Positions 19,686-27,783 of a DNA stretch of 64,000 nt are shown here, one piece after another. The position numbers were made by a program, and so were the translations under genes. Position 1 is the stretch's first letter. Each line of letters opens with the position of its first letter. This stretch comes from Rhizobium sp. AAP43 (GTDB lineage Bacteria > Pseudomonadota > Alphaproteobacteria > Rhizobiales > Rhizobiaceae): the NCBI RefSeq assembly GCF_001296045.1, contig NZ_LJHS01000002.1, forward strand, positions 244,804 through 308,803. Direction: 5' to 3'. Below the pieces are notes generated by a model. That model saw only the letters and a list, made by a program, of their open reading frames with translations, was not told the DNA's origin and did not search any database.

Positions 19686-19713
19686 CGCCCCGGCCAAAGG
19701 TCGGGGCGTTTTC
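19686..19713 (+). terminator. Rho-independent terminator after the TRAP gene
   Basis: CGCCCCGGCC-AAA-GGTCGGGGCG followed by TTTTC. Stem of ten with one G-T pair, 28 bases beyond the stop. Confidence 0.85.
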
Positions 19714-19719
19714 GTTCGT

Positions 19720-19736
19720 TACACTATCTGTACTGG
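19720..19736 (+). promoter_or_regulatory. Possible HxlR operator, copy 1
   Basis: TACACTATCTGTACTGG, 45 bases upstream of the regulator gene, agrees at 12 of 17 positions with TACAGTTCCTACACTGG at 20497-20513 in front of the methyltransferase gene. A shared site for the HxlR-type regulator is inferred; similarity is moderate. Confidence 0.25.
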
Positions 19737-19780
19737 ACGTCCACGGTCACAGCGGCGCATGATGGAGGCTGGAGACCATC

Positions 19781-20470
19781 ATGGTGAGTGACGGGTACAA
19801 TCAGTTCTGTCCGGTGGCCAAGGCCTGCGAGGTGCTGGAACCCCGCTGGACCCTGCTGCTGCTTTCGGAAATGTGGTCCGGTTCGACCCGGTTCAACGAG
19901 ATCCGTCGCGGCGTGCCTGGTATGTCGCCGACATTGATGTCGAAGCGACTGCGCGAAATGGAGCATCGCGGCCTTGTGGTTCGCCTGAAGCATCCCGAGA
20001 CGGGCGAGATCAATTACCGAACCACCGCGGTGGCGGACGAGCTGGAGCCGATCGTGCGGGCGCTCGGCCAATGGGCGCATCGCAACATCGATGCGGACGT
20101 GACGCTGGAAAAGCTCGATGCCCGCCTGTTGATGTGGAACATGCGCCGGAAGATCAATCCGGCATCCCTGCCCGCTTCGCGTCGCAGCGTCATCTGCTTC
20201 ATCTATCCGGAACTGCCGCGCGACGAGCAGAGCTACTGGCTCTTGTGCAAGCCGGGCAATCCCGTCGATCTCTGCTCCTCCGATCCCGGACACGACGTCG
20301 ATCTCTTCGTGACAGCCGATCTCAAGGCTCTGACATCCGCATGGATCGGGCTTTCGAGCCTCGGCGCCGAAATCGCGCGCAACAAGATCACCCTGGTTGG
20401 CGATCCGTCGATGGCAGCCACGATCGGCTCCTGGATGGTGCGCAGCTCTTATGCCACAGCACCGCTCTGA
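19781..20470 (+). CDS. HxlR-type regulator with C-terminal SCP2-like domain
   Basis: A 229-residue transcription factor. Residues 1-105 are an HxlR winged helix (NQFCPVAKACEVLEPRWTLL, then FNEIRRGVPGMSPTLMSKRL) with the family's conserved Cys near the N-terminus. The C-terminal half (about 115-229) is a sterol-carrier-like domain (VICFIYPELPRDEQSYWLL, DLKALTSAWIGLSSLGAEI) that may bind a hydrophobic ligand. Plain HxlR proteins are about 110-130 residues, so the extra domain is real. The methyltransferase gene follows by 96 bases in the same direction and is a likely target. Confidence 0.88.
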   Translation: MVSDGYNQFCPVAKACEVLEPRWTLLLLSEMWSGSTRFNEIRRGVPGMSPTLMSKRLREMEHRGLVVRLKHPETGEINYRTTAVADELEPIVRALGQWAHRNIDADVTLEKLDARLLMWNMRRKINPASLPASRRSVICFIYPELPRDEQSYWLLCKPGNPVDLCSSDPGHDVDLFVTADLKALTSAWIGLSSLGAEIARNKITLVGDPSMAATIGSWMVRSSYATAPL

Positions 20471-20496
20471 CGGTCCTTTTTCTGTACCGGCAGCAC

Positions 20497-20513
20497 TACA
20501 GTTCCTACACTGG
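20497..20513 (+). promoter_or_regulatory. Possible HxlR operator, copy 2
   Basis: TACAGTTCCTACACTGG, 54 bases upstream of the methyltransferase ATG, resembling the copy at 19720-19736. Its presence between the two genes suggests a separate promoter for the methyltransferase. Confidence 0.25.
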
Positions 20514-20566
20514 CGCCGGATAGACCCAGCCGCAACACTCCTCCTTCCAACAGAAGGAGAAAGACC

Positions 20567-21412
20567 ATGCAGACTGTAGCCATGACCCCAGCGCCCGTTG
20601 CCGCGGCTCCCATACCCGACCTGGTCGCGTTGAAAACCCGCCAGCAGGGTGCCTGGGCATCGGGCAACTATGCCGTTGTCGGCACAACCTTGCAGATCGT
20701 CGGCGAAACGCTCTGCGAGGCGCTCGACCTGCGATCCGGCGAGCGCGTGCTCGATGTCGCCGCCGGCAATGGCAATGCGACGCTCGCGGCCGCCCGCCGC
20801 TTTGCCGTGGTCACCTCGACCGATTATGTCCCAGCGCTCCTTGAGCGCGGCCGCGCTCGCGCCGAGGCGGAAGGCTTGAAGGTTGCCTTTCAGACGGCCG
20901 ATGCCGAGGCCCTGCCCTTCGAAGACGAAACCTTCGACGTGGTCGTGTCCACCTTCGGCGTCATGTTTACGCCGAACCAGGATCAGGCCGCCCGGGAGAT
21001 GGTGCGCGTCTGCCGTCCGGCAGGCCGCATCGGCATGGCCAACTGGACCCCGGATGGCTTTATCGGCCAGTTATTCCGCACCATCGGCCAGCATTTACCG
21101 CCACCGCCCGGCGCACGCTCTCCGGCTTTGTGGGGAACAGAGGCCCACCTTGAGATCCTGTTTCCAAACGCCCGCGAAATCACTGCGCAGCACAAGGCCT
21201 TCACTTTCCGCTATCGTTCACCCGCCCATTGGTTGGAAGTATTCCGCACCTGGTATGGCCCCGTGCACAAGGCTTTCGCCGCCTTGCCGGAAGACGGCCA
21301 GTCAGCCCTGGCGCAAGAACTCCTGGCGCTGATCACCCGGTTCAACCGGGCAACCGACGGGACCATGGTCGTGCCGAGCGACTATCTCGAGGTCATCGTG
21401 ACCAAGGCTTGA
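20567..21412 (+). CDS. Class I SAM-dependent methyltransferase
   Basis: Cytosolic methyltransferase of 281 residues with the Methyltransf_11/25 fold: motif I VLDVAAGNGNATLAAA at about 65-80 binds S-adenosylmethionine, then TSTDYVPALLERGR and the acidic post-I and motif II region (FEDETFDVVVSTFGVMFTPN). An AGAAGGAG ribosome site precedes ATG 20567. Related genes are often induced with a neighbouring HxlR-SCP2 regulator as here. The methyl acceptor is unknown. Confidence 0.9.
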   Translation: MQTVAMTPAPVAAAPIPDLVALKTRQQGAWASGNYAVVGTTLQIVGETLCEALDLRSGERVLDVAAGNGNATLAAARRFAVVTSTDYVPALLERGRARAEAEGLKVAFQTADAEALPFEDETFDVVVSTFGVMFTPNQDQAAREMVRVCRPAGRIGMANWTPDGFIGQLFRTIGQHLPPPPGARSPALWGTEAHLEILFPNAREITAQHKAFTFRYRSPAHWLEVFRTWYGPVHKAFAALPEDGQSALAQELLALITRFNRATDGTMVVPSDYLEVIVTKA

Positions 21413-21468
21413 GGCCAAGCGGAGGCACCGCTCGGCAGCGGGGCCTCCCAATCAACACGGCGCAAAGC

Positions 21469-22497
21469 TCAGGCTTCCAGACCCTTCAGCATGTTGGCCA
21501 CGTTGAGCCCGATCTCGGGCACGCCGTAGCCGCCCTCCAGCAGGGTCAGCACCGGAATGCCGCTTTGGGCGATCATCTCGCCCATCCGGATATAGTCGTC
21601 GGATTTGAGCTTGAAGAAGCTGATCGGATCCTTCTCGAAGGTATCGACGCCTAGCGAAACCACGATGGCTTCAGCACCATAGGCCCTGATGCGCTCCAGG
21701 CTGTGGGCGAGCGCCTTGGCCCAGACGTCCCAGGGCGTGCCGCGCGGCAGCGGATAATTGGCGTTGAGGCCCTCGCCTTCGCCTTCACCGGTTTCATCGG
21801 CATAGCCCAGGAAATAGGGGAAGGCATCCTGCGGCTCGCCATGCAGCGAGGCAAAGAAGATGTCGCCGCGCTGATAGGTGATGTCCTGGGTGCCATTGCC
21901 GTGGTGGAAGTCGACATCCAGGATCGCGACTTTCTTGGCACCCTGATCGAGGAGGCTCTGTGCGGCGACAGCGGCATTGTTGACGAAGCAATAGCCGCCG
22001 AAGAGGTCGCGGCCTGCATGATGGCCGGGCGGGCGGCAGAGCGAGAAGGCAAAGCGGTTGCCCGCATTCAGCCAGTCGGCCCCCGACAGCGCCACATCCA
22101 TCGAGGCGATCGCGGCCTCGTAGGTGCCCTTGGAAATCGCGGTTTCCGCCGAATTCGTGTAATAGCCGAGCGCCCCGTCGATATTCTTGGGCACGCGCGC
22201 CGTCTGACTGCGGCGACAGGGAAAGGAAGTGGGAATGGCCTCGCCTTCGAACCCATGGGCCTCCCAACGGTCCCAGCACGTGCGCAGGAAGTCGAGATAG
22301 CCGGCGTCATGCACCTTCAGTGCCGTTTCAAGACCGTGGTCGGCTGGCGCATGCACATCCGTGAACCCGGCTTCCTGGACACCCGCCAACACCCATTCGG
22401 CGCGGAACGGCCCCTCGAAGGGCTTGACCAGCAGGCCGCCATGCAGCTCCGTCTTGGCATCGCGAAGCTTGTGTTTTTCGGAATAAAATACGCGCAT
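21469..22497 (-). CDS. Histone-deacetylase-family acetylpolyamine amidohydrolase
   Basis: Zinc-dependent deacetylase of 342 residues. The start MRVFYSEKHKLRDAKTELHG is typical of bacterial acetylpolyamine amidohydrolases. Active-site parts are RPPGHHAG (the two His) and LDVDFHHGNGTQD (the zinc-binding Asp and His), with a final EGGYGV carrying the Gly-Gly-Tyr. ATG 22497 is preferred to an upstream in-frame ATG that would add 18 unlike residues. Known members deacetylate acetylputrescine, acetylspermidine or acetylcadaverine. It stands alone, with a strong terminator upstream. Confidence 0.92.
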   Translation of the reverse strand: MRVFYSEKHKLRDAKTELHGGLLVKPFEGPFRAEWVLAGVQEAGFTDVHAPADHGLETALKVHDAGYLDFLRTCWDRWEAHGFEGEAIPTSFPCRRSQTARVPKNIDGALGYYTNSAETAISKGTYEAAIASMDVALSGADWLNAGNRFAFSLCRPPGHHAGRDLFGGYCFVNNAAVAAQSLLDQGAKKVAILDVDFHHGNGTQDITYQRGDIFFASLHGEPQDAFPYFLGYADETGEGEGEGLNANYPLPRGTPWDVWAKALAHSLERIRAYGAEAIVVSLGVDTFEKDPISFFKLKSDDYIRMGEMIAQSGIPVLTLLEGGYGVPEIGLNVANMLKGLEA

Positions 22498-22562
22498 GTT
22501 CGGCTCACCCTCATTTGTCCTTGAGGCGAAGGTAGCCCCGACGCGCAGCATCGGACAAGACG

Positions 22563-22607
22563 AAAAAGGCGGCTTTTCTGGTCGCTTGACCAGAAAAGCC
22601 GCCCCTT
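22563..22607 (-). terminator. Rho-independent terminator after the Cys-rich small gene
   Basis: A perfect 16-bp stem (GGCGGCTTTTCTGGTC and complement, loop of four bases) with TTTTT next to it on the minus strand, 25 bases past the stop at 22632. It insulates the deacetylase gene from the upstream one. Confidence 0.9.
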
Positions 22608-22631
22608 ACCCCCGGCCCCCGCCGAACTTGG

Positions 22632-22988
22632 CTATTCTTTCAGATTGATCTGCTCGGTCTGGCCACCTTCGCAGGTGTAGCAGCAGTCTTCGCAGGTCTC
22701 GGCATTCTCCGGACCCACGCCCCAATAGGTCTGCTTGTCGCCTTCGATCCAGGCGCCATAGCAGATCTTCTCGCCCTCTTCGCAGGACAGCGGGATCTGC
22801 TTGGTTTCGCCATCATTGAGATAGAAGACCTGGTTGTTGCCCGGCCACACATAGTCGCGGTCCTGGCTGTAGAGCTCAACCTCGACGGCGTTCGGATGAT
22901 CGTTGCGCATCACGAAGGTCACGTCTGCGGCCATGGCCGGTGCGGCCACAAGAAGACTGGTCAAAATGACAAAACGTTTCAGCGCCAT
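22632..22988 (-). CDS. Small Cys-rich exported protein, unknown function
   Basis: A 118-residue protein with a signal peptide at about 1-20 (MALKRFVILTSLLVAAPAMA). The mature part looks like a beta-sandwich (VTFVMRNDHPNAVEVELYSQ) and ends in a Cys cluster (LSCEEGEKICYG, then ETCEDCCYTCEGG) with seven Cys in all, suitable for disulfides or metal binding. ATG 22988 is chosen for the signal peptide. I do not recognise the family; rhizobial genomes may hold similar small periplasmic proteins. It forms a single-gene unit with its own terminator. Confidence 0.72.
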   Translation of the reverse strand: MALKRFVILTSLLVAAPAMAADVTFVMRNDHPNAVEVELYSQDRDYVWPGNNQVFYLNDGETKQIPLSCEEGEKICYGAWIEGDKQTYWGVGPENAETCEDCCYTCEGGQTEQINLKE

Positions 22989-23110
22989 GAGATTCCCCCG
23001 CCTCTTCTCATGTGCGAGCCTGCCTCGCACCTCTTGGGGATGAGTTAGCATATCGCGAGAAGATGGAAAGTGTTCGGCACGGACGTTTTTTGGGCGCGGT
23101 TCTGACGTCT

Positions 23111-23641
23111 TCAGGCCGGGGCCGCGTCAAGGCGCTTGTAGAAAACCACGGTGTCGCAATAGCGACCATCGGGAAAGAGGGCATAGTCTGGAATGATGCC
23201 CGAACGCTGCCAGCCGAGCTTCTCGTAAAGGCTTTCAGCCAGCTCGCCCCTTGCCGTGTCGAGCACCAGCAGCCAACGGCCCGCCTCCTTCGCACCGGCC
23301 TCCGCTGCCGCCATCAGGGCCTTCGAGAGACCAAGGCCGCGGGCCTTGCGATGGACGAGAAGTTTCATCAGGTCACCGCGATGTGGCTGGTTCGGCTTCT
23401 GGGCAAACCCCACCTGCACCGTGCCAACGAGCCGGTCATCGACGAAGGCGCCGTAGAGCAAGACCTCCCCTCGACGCACACCACCCGCCACACCGCGCCA
23501 GAAGGCCTCGCCATCGGCTGGCTGCAAGGGCGGCATGAAGCCGACAGAGGCATTGTCCTCGACGCAATCAGCAAGCACATCCTTGAGCGCCTCCAGGTTT
23601 TCCAGGGCTTCAGTCTCAGAGAGCAGGCGAATATCAGGCAT
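23111..23641 (-). CDS. GNAT family N-acetyltransferase
   Basis: Cytosolic acetyltransferase of about 176 residues. The acetyl-CoA site is in LMKLLVHRKARGLGLSKALM, with an RxxGxG-like loop; the last part LDTARGELAESLYEKLGWQR is the usual GNAT strand-helix. Three in-frame ATGs compete (23641, 23647, 23662); AGGA lies eight bases before 23641, which I prefer. The gene follows the XRE-cupin regulator by under 40 bases and is probably cotranscribed. The substrate is unknown. Confidence 0.88.
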   Translation of the reverse strand: MPDIRLLSETEALENLEALKDVLADCVEDNASVGFMPPLQPADGEAFWRGVAGGVRRGEVLLYGAFVDDRLVGTVQVGFAQKPNQPHRGDLMKLLVHRKARGLGLSKALMAAAEAGAKEAGRWLLVLDTARGELAESLYEKLGWQRSGIIPDYALFPDGRYCDTVVFYKRLDAAPA

Positions 23642-23678
23642 GGGCATGGTCCTGTGCGGCATATCCAATGGATGAATT

Positions 23679-24251
23679 TCAGGGGCCGAGCGCAATGACA
23701 ACGGCATAGCGCGCGGGGCGATCGGTTGGGTTGCGATAGGCTTTGACGTCAGCGACATTCATGAAGAGGCAATCACCGGCTTCGAGCCGGTGGACGCCAT
23801 CGCCGACTTCCAGTTCGATGGTGCCGTCGAAAACCCAGACATGCTGGGTCTGACTGCGTCCGGAGAGGTGGCCGGGAAAGCGGACTTCGGCACGGGCTGG
23901 AAAGTCGATTTCGATGATATCGGTTCCACTGCCGGTTCCGGCCGGCGACACGGCGCGGCGCAGATAACCGCTTTCCGGATCGCGCCAGACCGGCTGATCA
24001 CGGCGGCGAGCGAGCGGTCCACCCTCCTCCTCATCGCTTGAGAAGAAAACCGACAGCGAGACGCCGAGCGCGGCGCATAGCCGTGCCAGAAGGGCTGCCG
24101 TCGGGCTCGCTTCGGCGCGTTCGATGCGCGATATCATGGCCCGGCTGACGCCCGAGACCTCCGCCAGCCCGTCCAGTGTCAGCCCCCGGCGGATGCGTAG
24201 CGCCCGGATCCGTTCGCCGACCGTCTTTTCGAATTCATTACCAACTTCCAT
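23679..24251 (-). CDS. XRE family regulator with cupin domain
   Basis: A 190-residue repressor-type protein: N-terminal lambda-repressor HTH (RIRALRIRRGLTLDGLAEVS, then VSRAMISRIERAEASPTAA), a hinge, and a C-terminal cupin (about 110-190; HVWVFDGTIELEVGDGVHRL). XRE-cupin factors often sense amino acids, polyamines or similar ligands. ATG 24251 replaces a longer frame because the family starts close to the HTH. An imperfect dyad covers its own start (24248-24280), which suggests autorepression. It is divergent from the MOSC gene and followed by a GNAT gene. Confidence 0.9.
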   Translation of the reverse strand: MEVGNEFEKTVGERIRALRIRRGLTLDGLAEVSGVSRAMISRIERAEASPTAALLARLCAALGVSLSVFFSSDEEEGGPLARRRDQPVWRDPESGYLRRAVSPAGTGSGTDIIEIDFPARAEVRFPGHLSGRSQTQHVWVFDGTIELEVGDGVHRLEAGDCLFMNVADVKAYRNPTDRPARYAVVIALGP

Positions 24252-24280
24252 GATAATAGAATTTATCGTTCTTATGATGG
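24248..24280. promoter_or_regulatory. Imperfect dyad over the XRE-cupin start
   Basis: CCATGATAA on the left and TTATGATGG on the right form an imperfect inverted repeat of 33 bases, AT-rich unlike its surroundings, and including AGAA and TTCT inner half-sites. It overlaps the start codon and leader of the regulator gene, the place expected for autorepression. Confidence 0.35.
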
Positions 24281-24373
24281 AGTCAAGGCTTGATCCATCT
24301 CCGACTCGCCGAAAGACGGAACAGAAAGAGCCATGGCGGCTTAAAGTGACGGACGACATCTGAAGGGAATGCT

Positions 24374-25120
24374 ATGCGCAGAATCGGTCATGTGAAGGAA
24401 ATCTGGCGCTATCCCGTCAGTTCTGTCGGCGGTCAGCGACTGGATGCACTCTCCGTTTCCCCAGCCGGCATCGAGGGCGACCGCCGCTTTGCCCTGTTTG
24501 ATCCGCTAACCGGCCTGTCCGCAGCCCCTGAACGGGACCCGCGCTGGCGCCCTGCCCTCTTTCTTCAGGCGATGCGCGGCGAAACAGCCCACCTGCCACA
24601 GCTGCGTTTCCCCGATGGCTCCCTTCACTGGCTCGACGACGCCCATCTCGATCAACGCCTACTCGATCACTTCGGCTTTGCCGCTCATATCGGCGCCTAT
24701 GGTGGACTGGCCGATGGCGCCGATATGCGCTTTCCTGTGGTCTCCAACCGCTATACGCCCGCCCCCTTGCATCTGGTCACGACCGCCTCGCTGACACGGC
24801 TTTCCGTCATCGCCGGCCTGCCCCCTCTGGATGCGCAACGCTTTCGCCCCTCGGTGCTGATCGAGACGGAGGAGACGGAAAGCGGATTTGTCGAAAACGC
24901 GTGGGTCGGCAGCAGCATTCGCATTGGCGCGGCCAAGGTACGGGTAACCGAAGCCTCCCGCCGCTGCGGCATGACGATGATTGCCCAGCCCGGAATGAAC
25001 GAACAGCCGGAGATCCTGCGCGGCATCATGCGGCACAATGCCCGCAATCTCGGCGTCTATGCCGGCGTCGAGGAGGCTGTAACCCTTGCCGTCGGTGATC
25101 CCGTCTATGCCGGGATCTGA
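24374..25120 (+). CDS. MOSC domain protein
   Basis: A 248-residue protein of the MOSC (molybdenum cofactor sulfurase C-terminal) class, with the N-terminal MOSC_N strand (IGHVKEIWRYPVSSVGGQRL) and the beta-barrel core. EASRRCGMTMIAQPGM holds the conserved Cys expected to carry sulfur or bind the molybdenum cofactor, as in YcbX/YiiM and mARC-type proteins that reduce N-hydroxylated compounds. AAGGGA precedes ATG 24374. It overlaps the convergent FAD gene by 16 bases. No ferredoxin domain is fused, unlike YcbX. Confidence 0.9.
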   Translation: MRRIGHVKEIWRYPVSSVGGQRLDALSVSPAGIEGDRRFALFDPLTGLSAAPERDPRWRPALFLQAMRGETAHLPQLRFPDGSLHWLDDAHLDQRLLDHFGFAAHIGAYGGLADGADMRFPVVSNRYTPAPLHLVTTASLTRLSVIAGLPPLDAQRFRPSVLIETEETESGFVENAWVGSSIRIGAAKVRVTEASRRCGMTMIAQPGMNEQPEILRGIMRHNARNLGVYAGVEEAVTLAVGDPVYAGI

Positions 25121-26796
25121 AACAGGCGCGTTTCGCTTTCCATGACATCGGCAAGGATCGCATTTCCGACGGTCTCGCCAATATCCCGAGCACTGGTGAT
25201 CCCCTGCACGAAGGGTTCCTTGTGCAAGAGGAAGGCGATGGCCGCGCAATAGAGCCGGTTGCTCATCGAGCTCGTCGTTTTCGGCCGATACTGTTCATCG
25301 ACATCGATGCCGCCGGTCCGGACCGTGTCCAGCGCGCGGTCTGTCTCGCGGAGCGTGCCGGCAACCGGGGTCTCGGACAGCTTGACGCCACCCTGCGCAA
25401 CCAGCGTTGGAAAGGGCAAGTCCGTCGCCGACAGAGTTTCCTGTCCCGTCGCATCGATAAAAGCACCAAAACGATAGGCCTTGCCCGCAACGGTCACTTC
25501 GGCACCCCGATCAAGCCCGTCTTCGGCGGTCCAGATTTTATAATCCTCACCGAGCTTCAGAATATCGAGCTTTCCAACCCGCGAAAGCGCCAGCAGGCGA
25601 CGGATCGAGGTCAGCGGCACCGTCGCATAGTCATCGATGAAGATGCCCTTGAAGTGGCGATGGAAGCGCTTGAGGTCCTGCTCATCCAGATGGGGAATGA
25701 CCCGGGCGACGATTTCATGGGTGATCAGGATGGCGTAGCGCCACGGCACCGTATGCTGCCGGATCCGGTTTTCTTCGGTTTCCGCCAGATTGCGTGCGGC
25801 CCAGACAAAAGGATCGGATTCGACCCGGTCGCGGTAGTAGGCCGCGGCAAAGGTCTCGACGGTCAGCTGTGACAGGCCGATGCGTGCTGCATAATCGGGG
25901 TCGGCCGCTACGATCTCGCGGCGAAAGAGATCGAAGACATCGTCCAGCAGGTCATGGCGACCGCTCGCGATCAGCGCGTCGATCGCCTCCTCCGTGCAGA
26001 TCCTCGGGGTCATGTATGGCAGCGGACAATAGAAATCCGCCTCCGGCAGAAGCCCCTTGCGCGACATCATCGTTGCGTGGAAATCTTCCGTGCCCTCGGC
26101 CGGCTGATACTGAAGGTCGCCGTTCGCATCGGCATAGAACATGCCATGCGCGGTCGCGACCGTCATCAGGGCATCAATGCCGCTGAGCGAGGTTCCAAGG
26201 ATGCCGACGCGCTCATTGCGCACCGTCTTCAAAGACGCCGCCGGCCAGGGCGACACGAAGTAGCCGGGCCGGACCTCCGTGGTGTCAGGCCAGTTGTGAC
26301 CCGTCGCCATGACCACGTGATCGAACAGCGCATCCGACTGGCCGTCGGCATTCTCCACCCGCAGCCGGATCTGCTCGGGCTGCAATTCAATGTCGATCAC
26401 CTTATGCCGGGCAAGCACACTCAGATCGTGCCCATTGGCACGGGCCGTTTCGCAGAGCCTGTCGAACTGCTCCTGCATGTAGTCGCCAAGCACGACACGC
26501 GGATAGAATTCCCGATCGTCAATGGCATCACGCATGACGCCCAGCTCCATCAGCCGCGCATCGGTCTGGCGCCGTAGCCAGCCGACCAGCGTTTCGGTGA
26601 AGGCCGGAAGCTCGATGCTCGGAATGTTCGACAGCATCGCCGGATCGTTGACGTCGGGATGGTAGGGCGTGCCCTTGCCCGGCTCGCCTTCCGCTTCATA
26701 GAGGGTGAGCGACAGCGGCACCGTCGAGGCGACAAGCTGCTTGAAGGTATAGAGGCCGGTCGGACCGGTCCCAATGATCGCAATTCTGGGAAGCAT
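25105..26796 (-). CDS. FAD/NAD(P)-binding oxidoreductase of unknown specificity
   Basis: A 563-residue flavoprotein beginning IAIIGTGPTGLYTFKQLV, a GxGxxG Rossmann motif for FAD, and carrying VVMATGHNWPDT, the FAD-NAD(P)-binding (NAD_binding_9) signature. A second nucleotide motif (VGILGTSLSGIDALM) lies near 190. These proteins are cytosolic and occur as stand-alone genes or next to HxlR/amino-acid genes; none has a settled reaction that I can name. It is convergent with the MOSC gene. Codon use is like the surroundings. Confidence 0.85.
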   Translation of the reverse strand: MLPRIAIIGTGPTGLYTFKQLVASTVPLSLTLYEAEGEPGKGTPYHPDVNDPAMLSNIPSIELPAFTETLVGWLRRQTDARLMELGVMRDAIDDREFYPRVVLGDYMQEQFDRLCETARANGHDLSVLARHKVIDIELQPEQIRLRVENADGQSDALFDHVVMATGHNWPDTTEVRPGYFVSPWPAASLKTVRNERVGILGTSLSGIDALMTVATAHGMFYADANGDLQYQPAEGTEDFHATMMSRKGLLPEADFYCPLPYMTPRICTEEAIDALIASGRHDLLDDVFDLFRREIVAADPDYAARIGLSQLTVETFAAAYYRDRVESDPFVWAARNLAETEENRIRQHTVPWRYAILITHEIVARVIPHLDEQDLKRFHRHFKGIFIDDYATVPLTSIRRLLALSRVGKLDILKLGEDYKIWTAEDGLDRGAEVTVAGKAYRFGAFIDATGQETLSATDLPFPTLVAQGGVKLSETPVAGTLRETDRALDTVRTGGIDVDEQYRPKTTSSMSNRLYCAAIAFLLHKEPFVQGITSARDIGETVGNAILADVMESETRLFQIPA

Positions 26797-26968
26797 GTGT
26801 GATCTCGCTCAGGCGCGCGAGGGATCTCGTCACGCAGGTGCGGGTCAATGCGCGTGACCGCTGGATGTTCCCGCCGCCAACCCCAGGCCAGGATCGATTT
26901 TTGCGGGAACAATCGCCCGGCTGAACGCTTAGTTTGGCATCGCAACCACGAAACAGGAGGATGACCCG

Positions 26969-27199
26969 ATGATTTCTGCAGACCAGATCCGTGAGCATAT
27001 GGAAGTTCGCGACGCTGACGGCGCGCATGTCGGCACAGTCGACCACATGGACGGCCAGAGCCGCATCAAGCTGACGCGCAAGGACTCTCAAGATGGCCAG
27101 CATCACTACATCCCGCTCGACTGGATTGACCATATCGACCAGCATGTCCACCTGTCGAAGAATGTCGACGAGGTGAAGCGCGACTGGTCGGTCAACTGA
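26969..27199 (+). CDS. DUF2171 (PRC-barrel-like) small protein
   Basis: A 76-residue cytosolic protein. The sequence EVRDADGAHVGTVDHMDG and HYIPLDWIDHID matches the short DUF2171 family, a relative of the PRC barrel. An AGGAGG ribosome site precedes the ATG at 26969. Members are often found among stress or general-response genes in alphaproteobacteria, but no function is established. A bidirectional terminator follows. Confidence 0.85.
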   Translation: MISADQIREHMEVRDADGAHVGTVDHMDGQSRIKLTRKDSQDGQHHYIPLDWIDHIDQHVHLSKNVDEVKRDWSVN

Positions 27200-27235
27200 C
27201 GCTCTGCATGAGTACGGGAAGTTACCGCCGTCATG

Positions 27236-27272
27236 AAAAAAGCCGCCACGCCCCCGGGCGTGGCGGCTTTTG
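27236..27272. terminator. Bidirectional rho-independent terminator
   Basis: GCCGCCACGCC and its complement form an 11-bp or longer stem, with A run on the left and T run on the right. It separates the rightward DUF2171 gene from the leftward SnoaL-like gene. Confidence 0.9.
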
Positions 27273-27297
27273 ACTGTTGGCAGAGAGGCCGTCGCCC

Positions 27298-27702
27298 TCA
27301 GCCGCCGACCTGGGCGATCCAGTCGGGCAGGCTGTAATAGTTGGAAATGCGGGCAACTTTGCCGTCCTTCAGTTCGAAGAAGGCACCGGCCGGCAGGCGA
27401 TAGGTCTGACCATTGGCTTCCGGCAGGCCTTCATCGGTCGCGAGATAGGTGCCATTGACGATGAATTCGGCCGCACCCCGCGTGCCGTCCTCGGTCGCCA
27501 TCACCACCATTTCGGTGAGCTCTTCCTTGTAGCAGCGGTTCATGTGATCCATGAATTTTGCGAAAGCTGCCTTGCCCACCTGGCGTTCGCCCTGGTTGAT
27601 ATCATGGGCGACATCCTCCGTCAGAAGCGAAAGGAAGCGGTCCATGTCGCCGGCATTGAAGGCATCGTAATAGGCGCGGATGGTGTCGGTGGCTGAAGTC
27701 AT
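27298..27702 (-). CDS. SnoaL-like/NTF2-fold protein (ketosteroid-isomerase-related)
   Basis: A 134-residue cytosolic protein of the cone-fold NTF2 superfamily. TIRAYYDAFNAGDMDRFLSLLTEDV is the standard opening helix of SnoaL-like proteins; KVARISNYYSLPDWIAQVGG ends the fold. Members range from polyketide cyclases to binding proteins of no known activity. GGGAG precedes ATG 27702. It is divergent from the GNAT gene at 27784 and has no evident partner. Confidence 0.88.
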   Translation of the reverse strand: MTSATDTIRAYYDAFNAGDMDRFLSLLTEDVAHDINQGERQVGKAAFAKFMDHMNRCYKEELTEMVVMATEDGTRGAAEFIVNGTYLATDEGLPEANGQTYRLPAGAFFELKDGKVARISNYYSLPDWIAQVGG

Positions 27703-27783
27703 GGATCACTCCCTGGCATGGAACGGCTTTCGTGATGTCTCGCCCGAGGGTATAACCGCTCGGCAACGGACTGAAAACACTCT

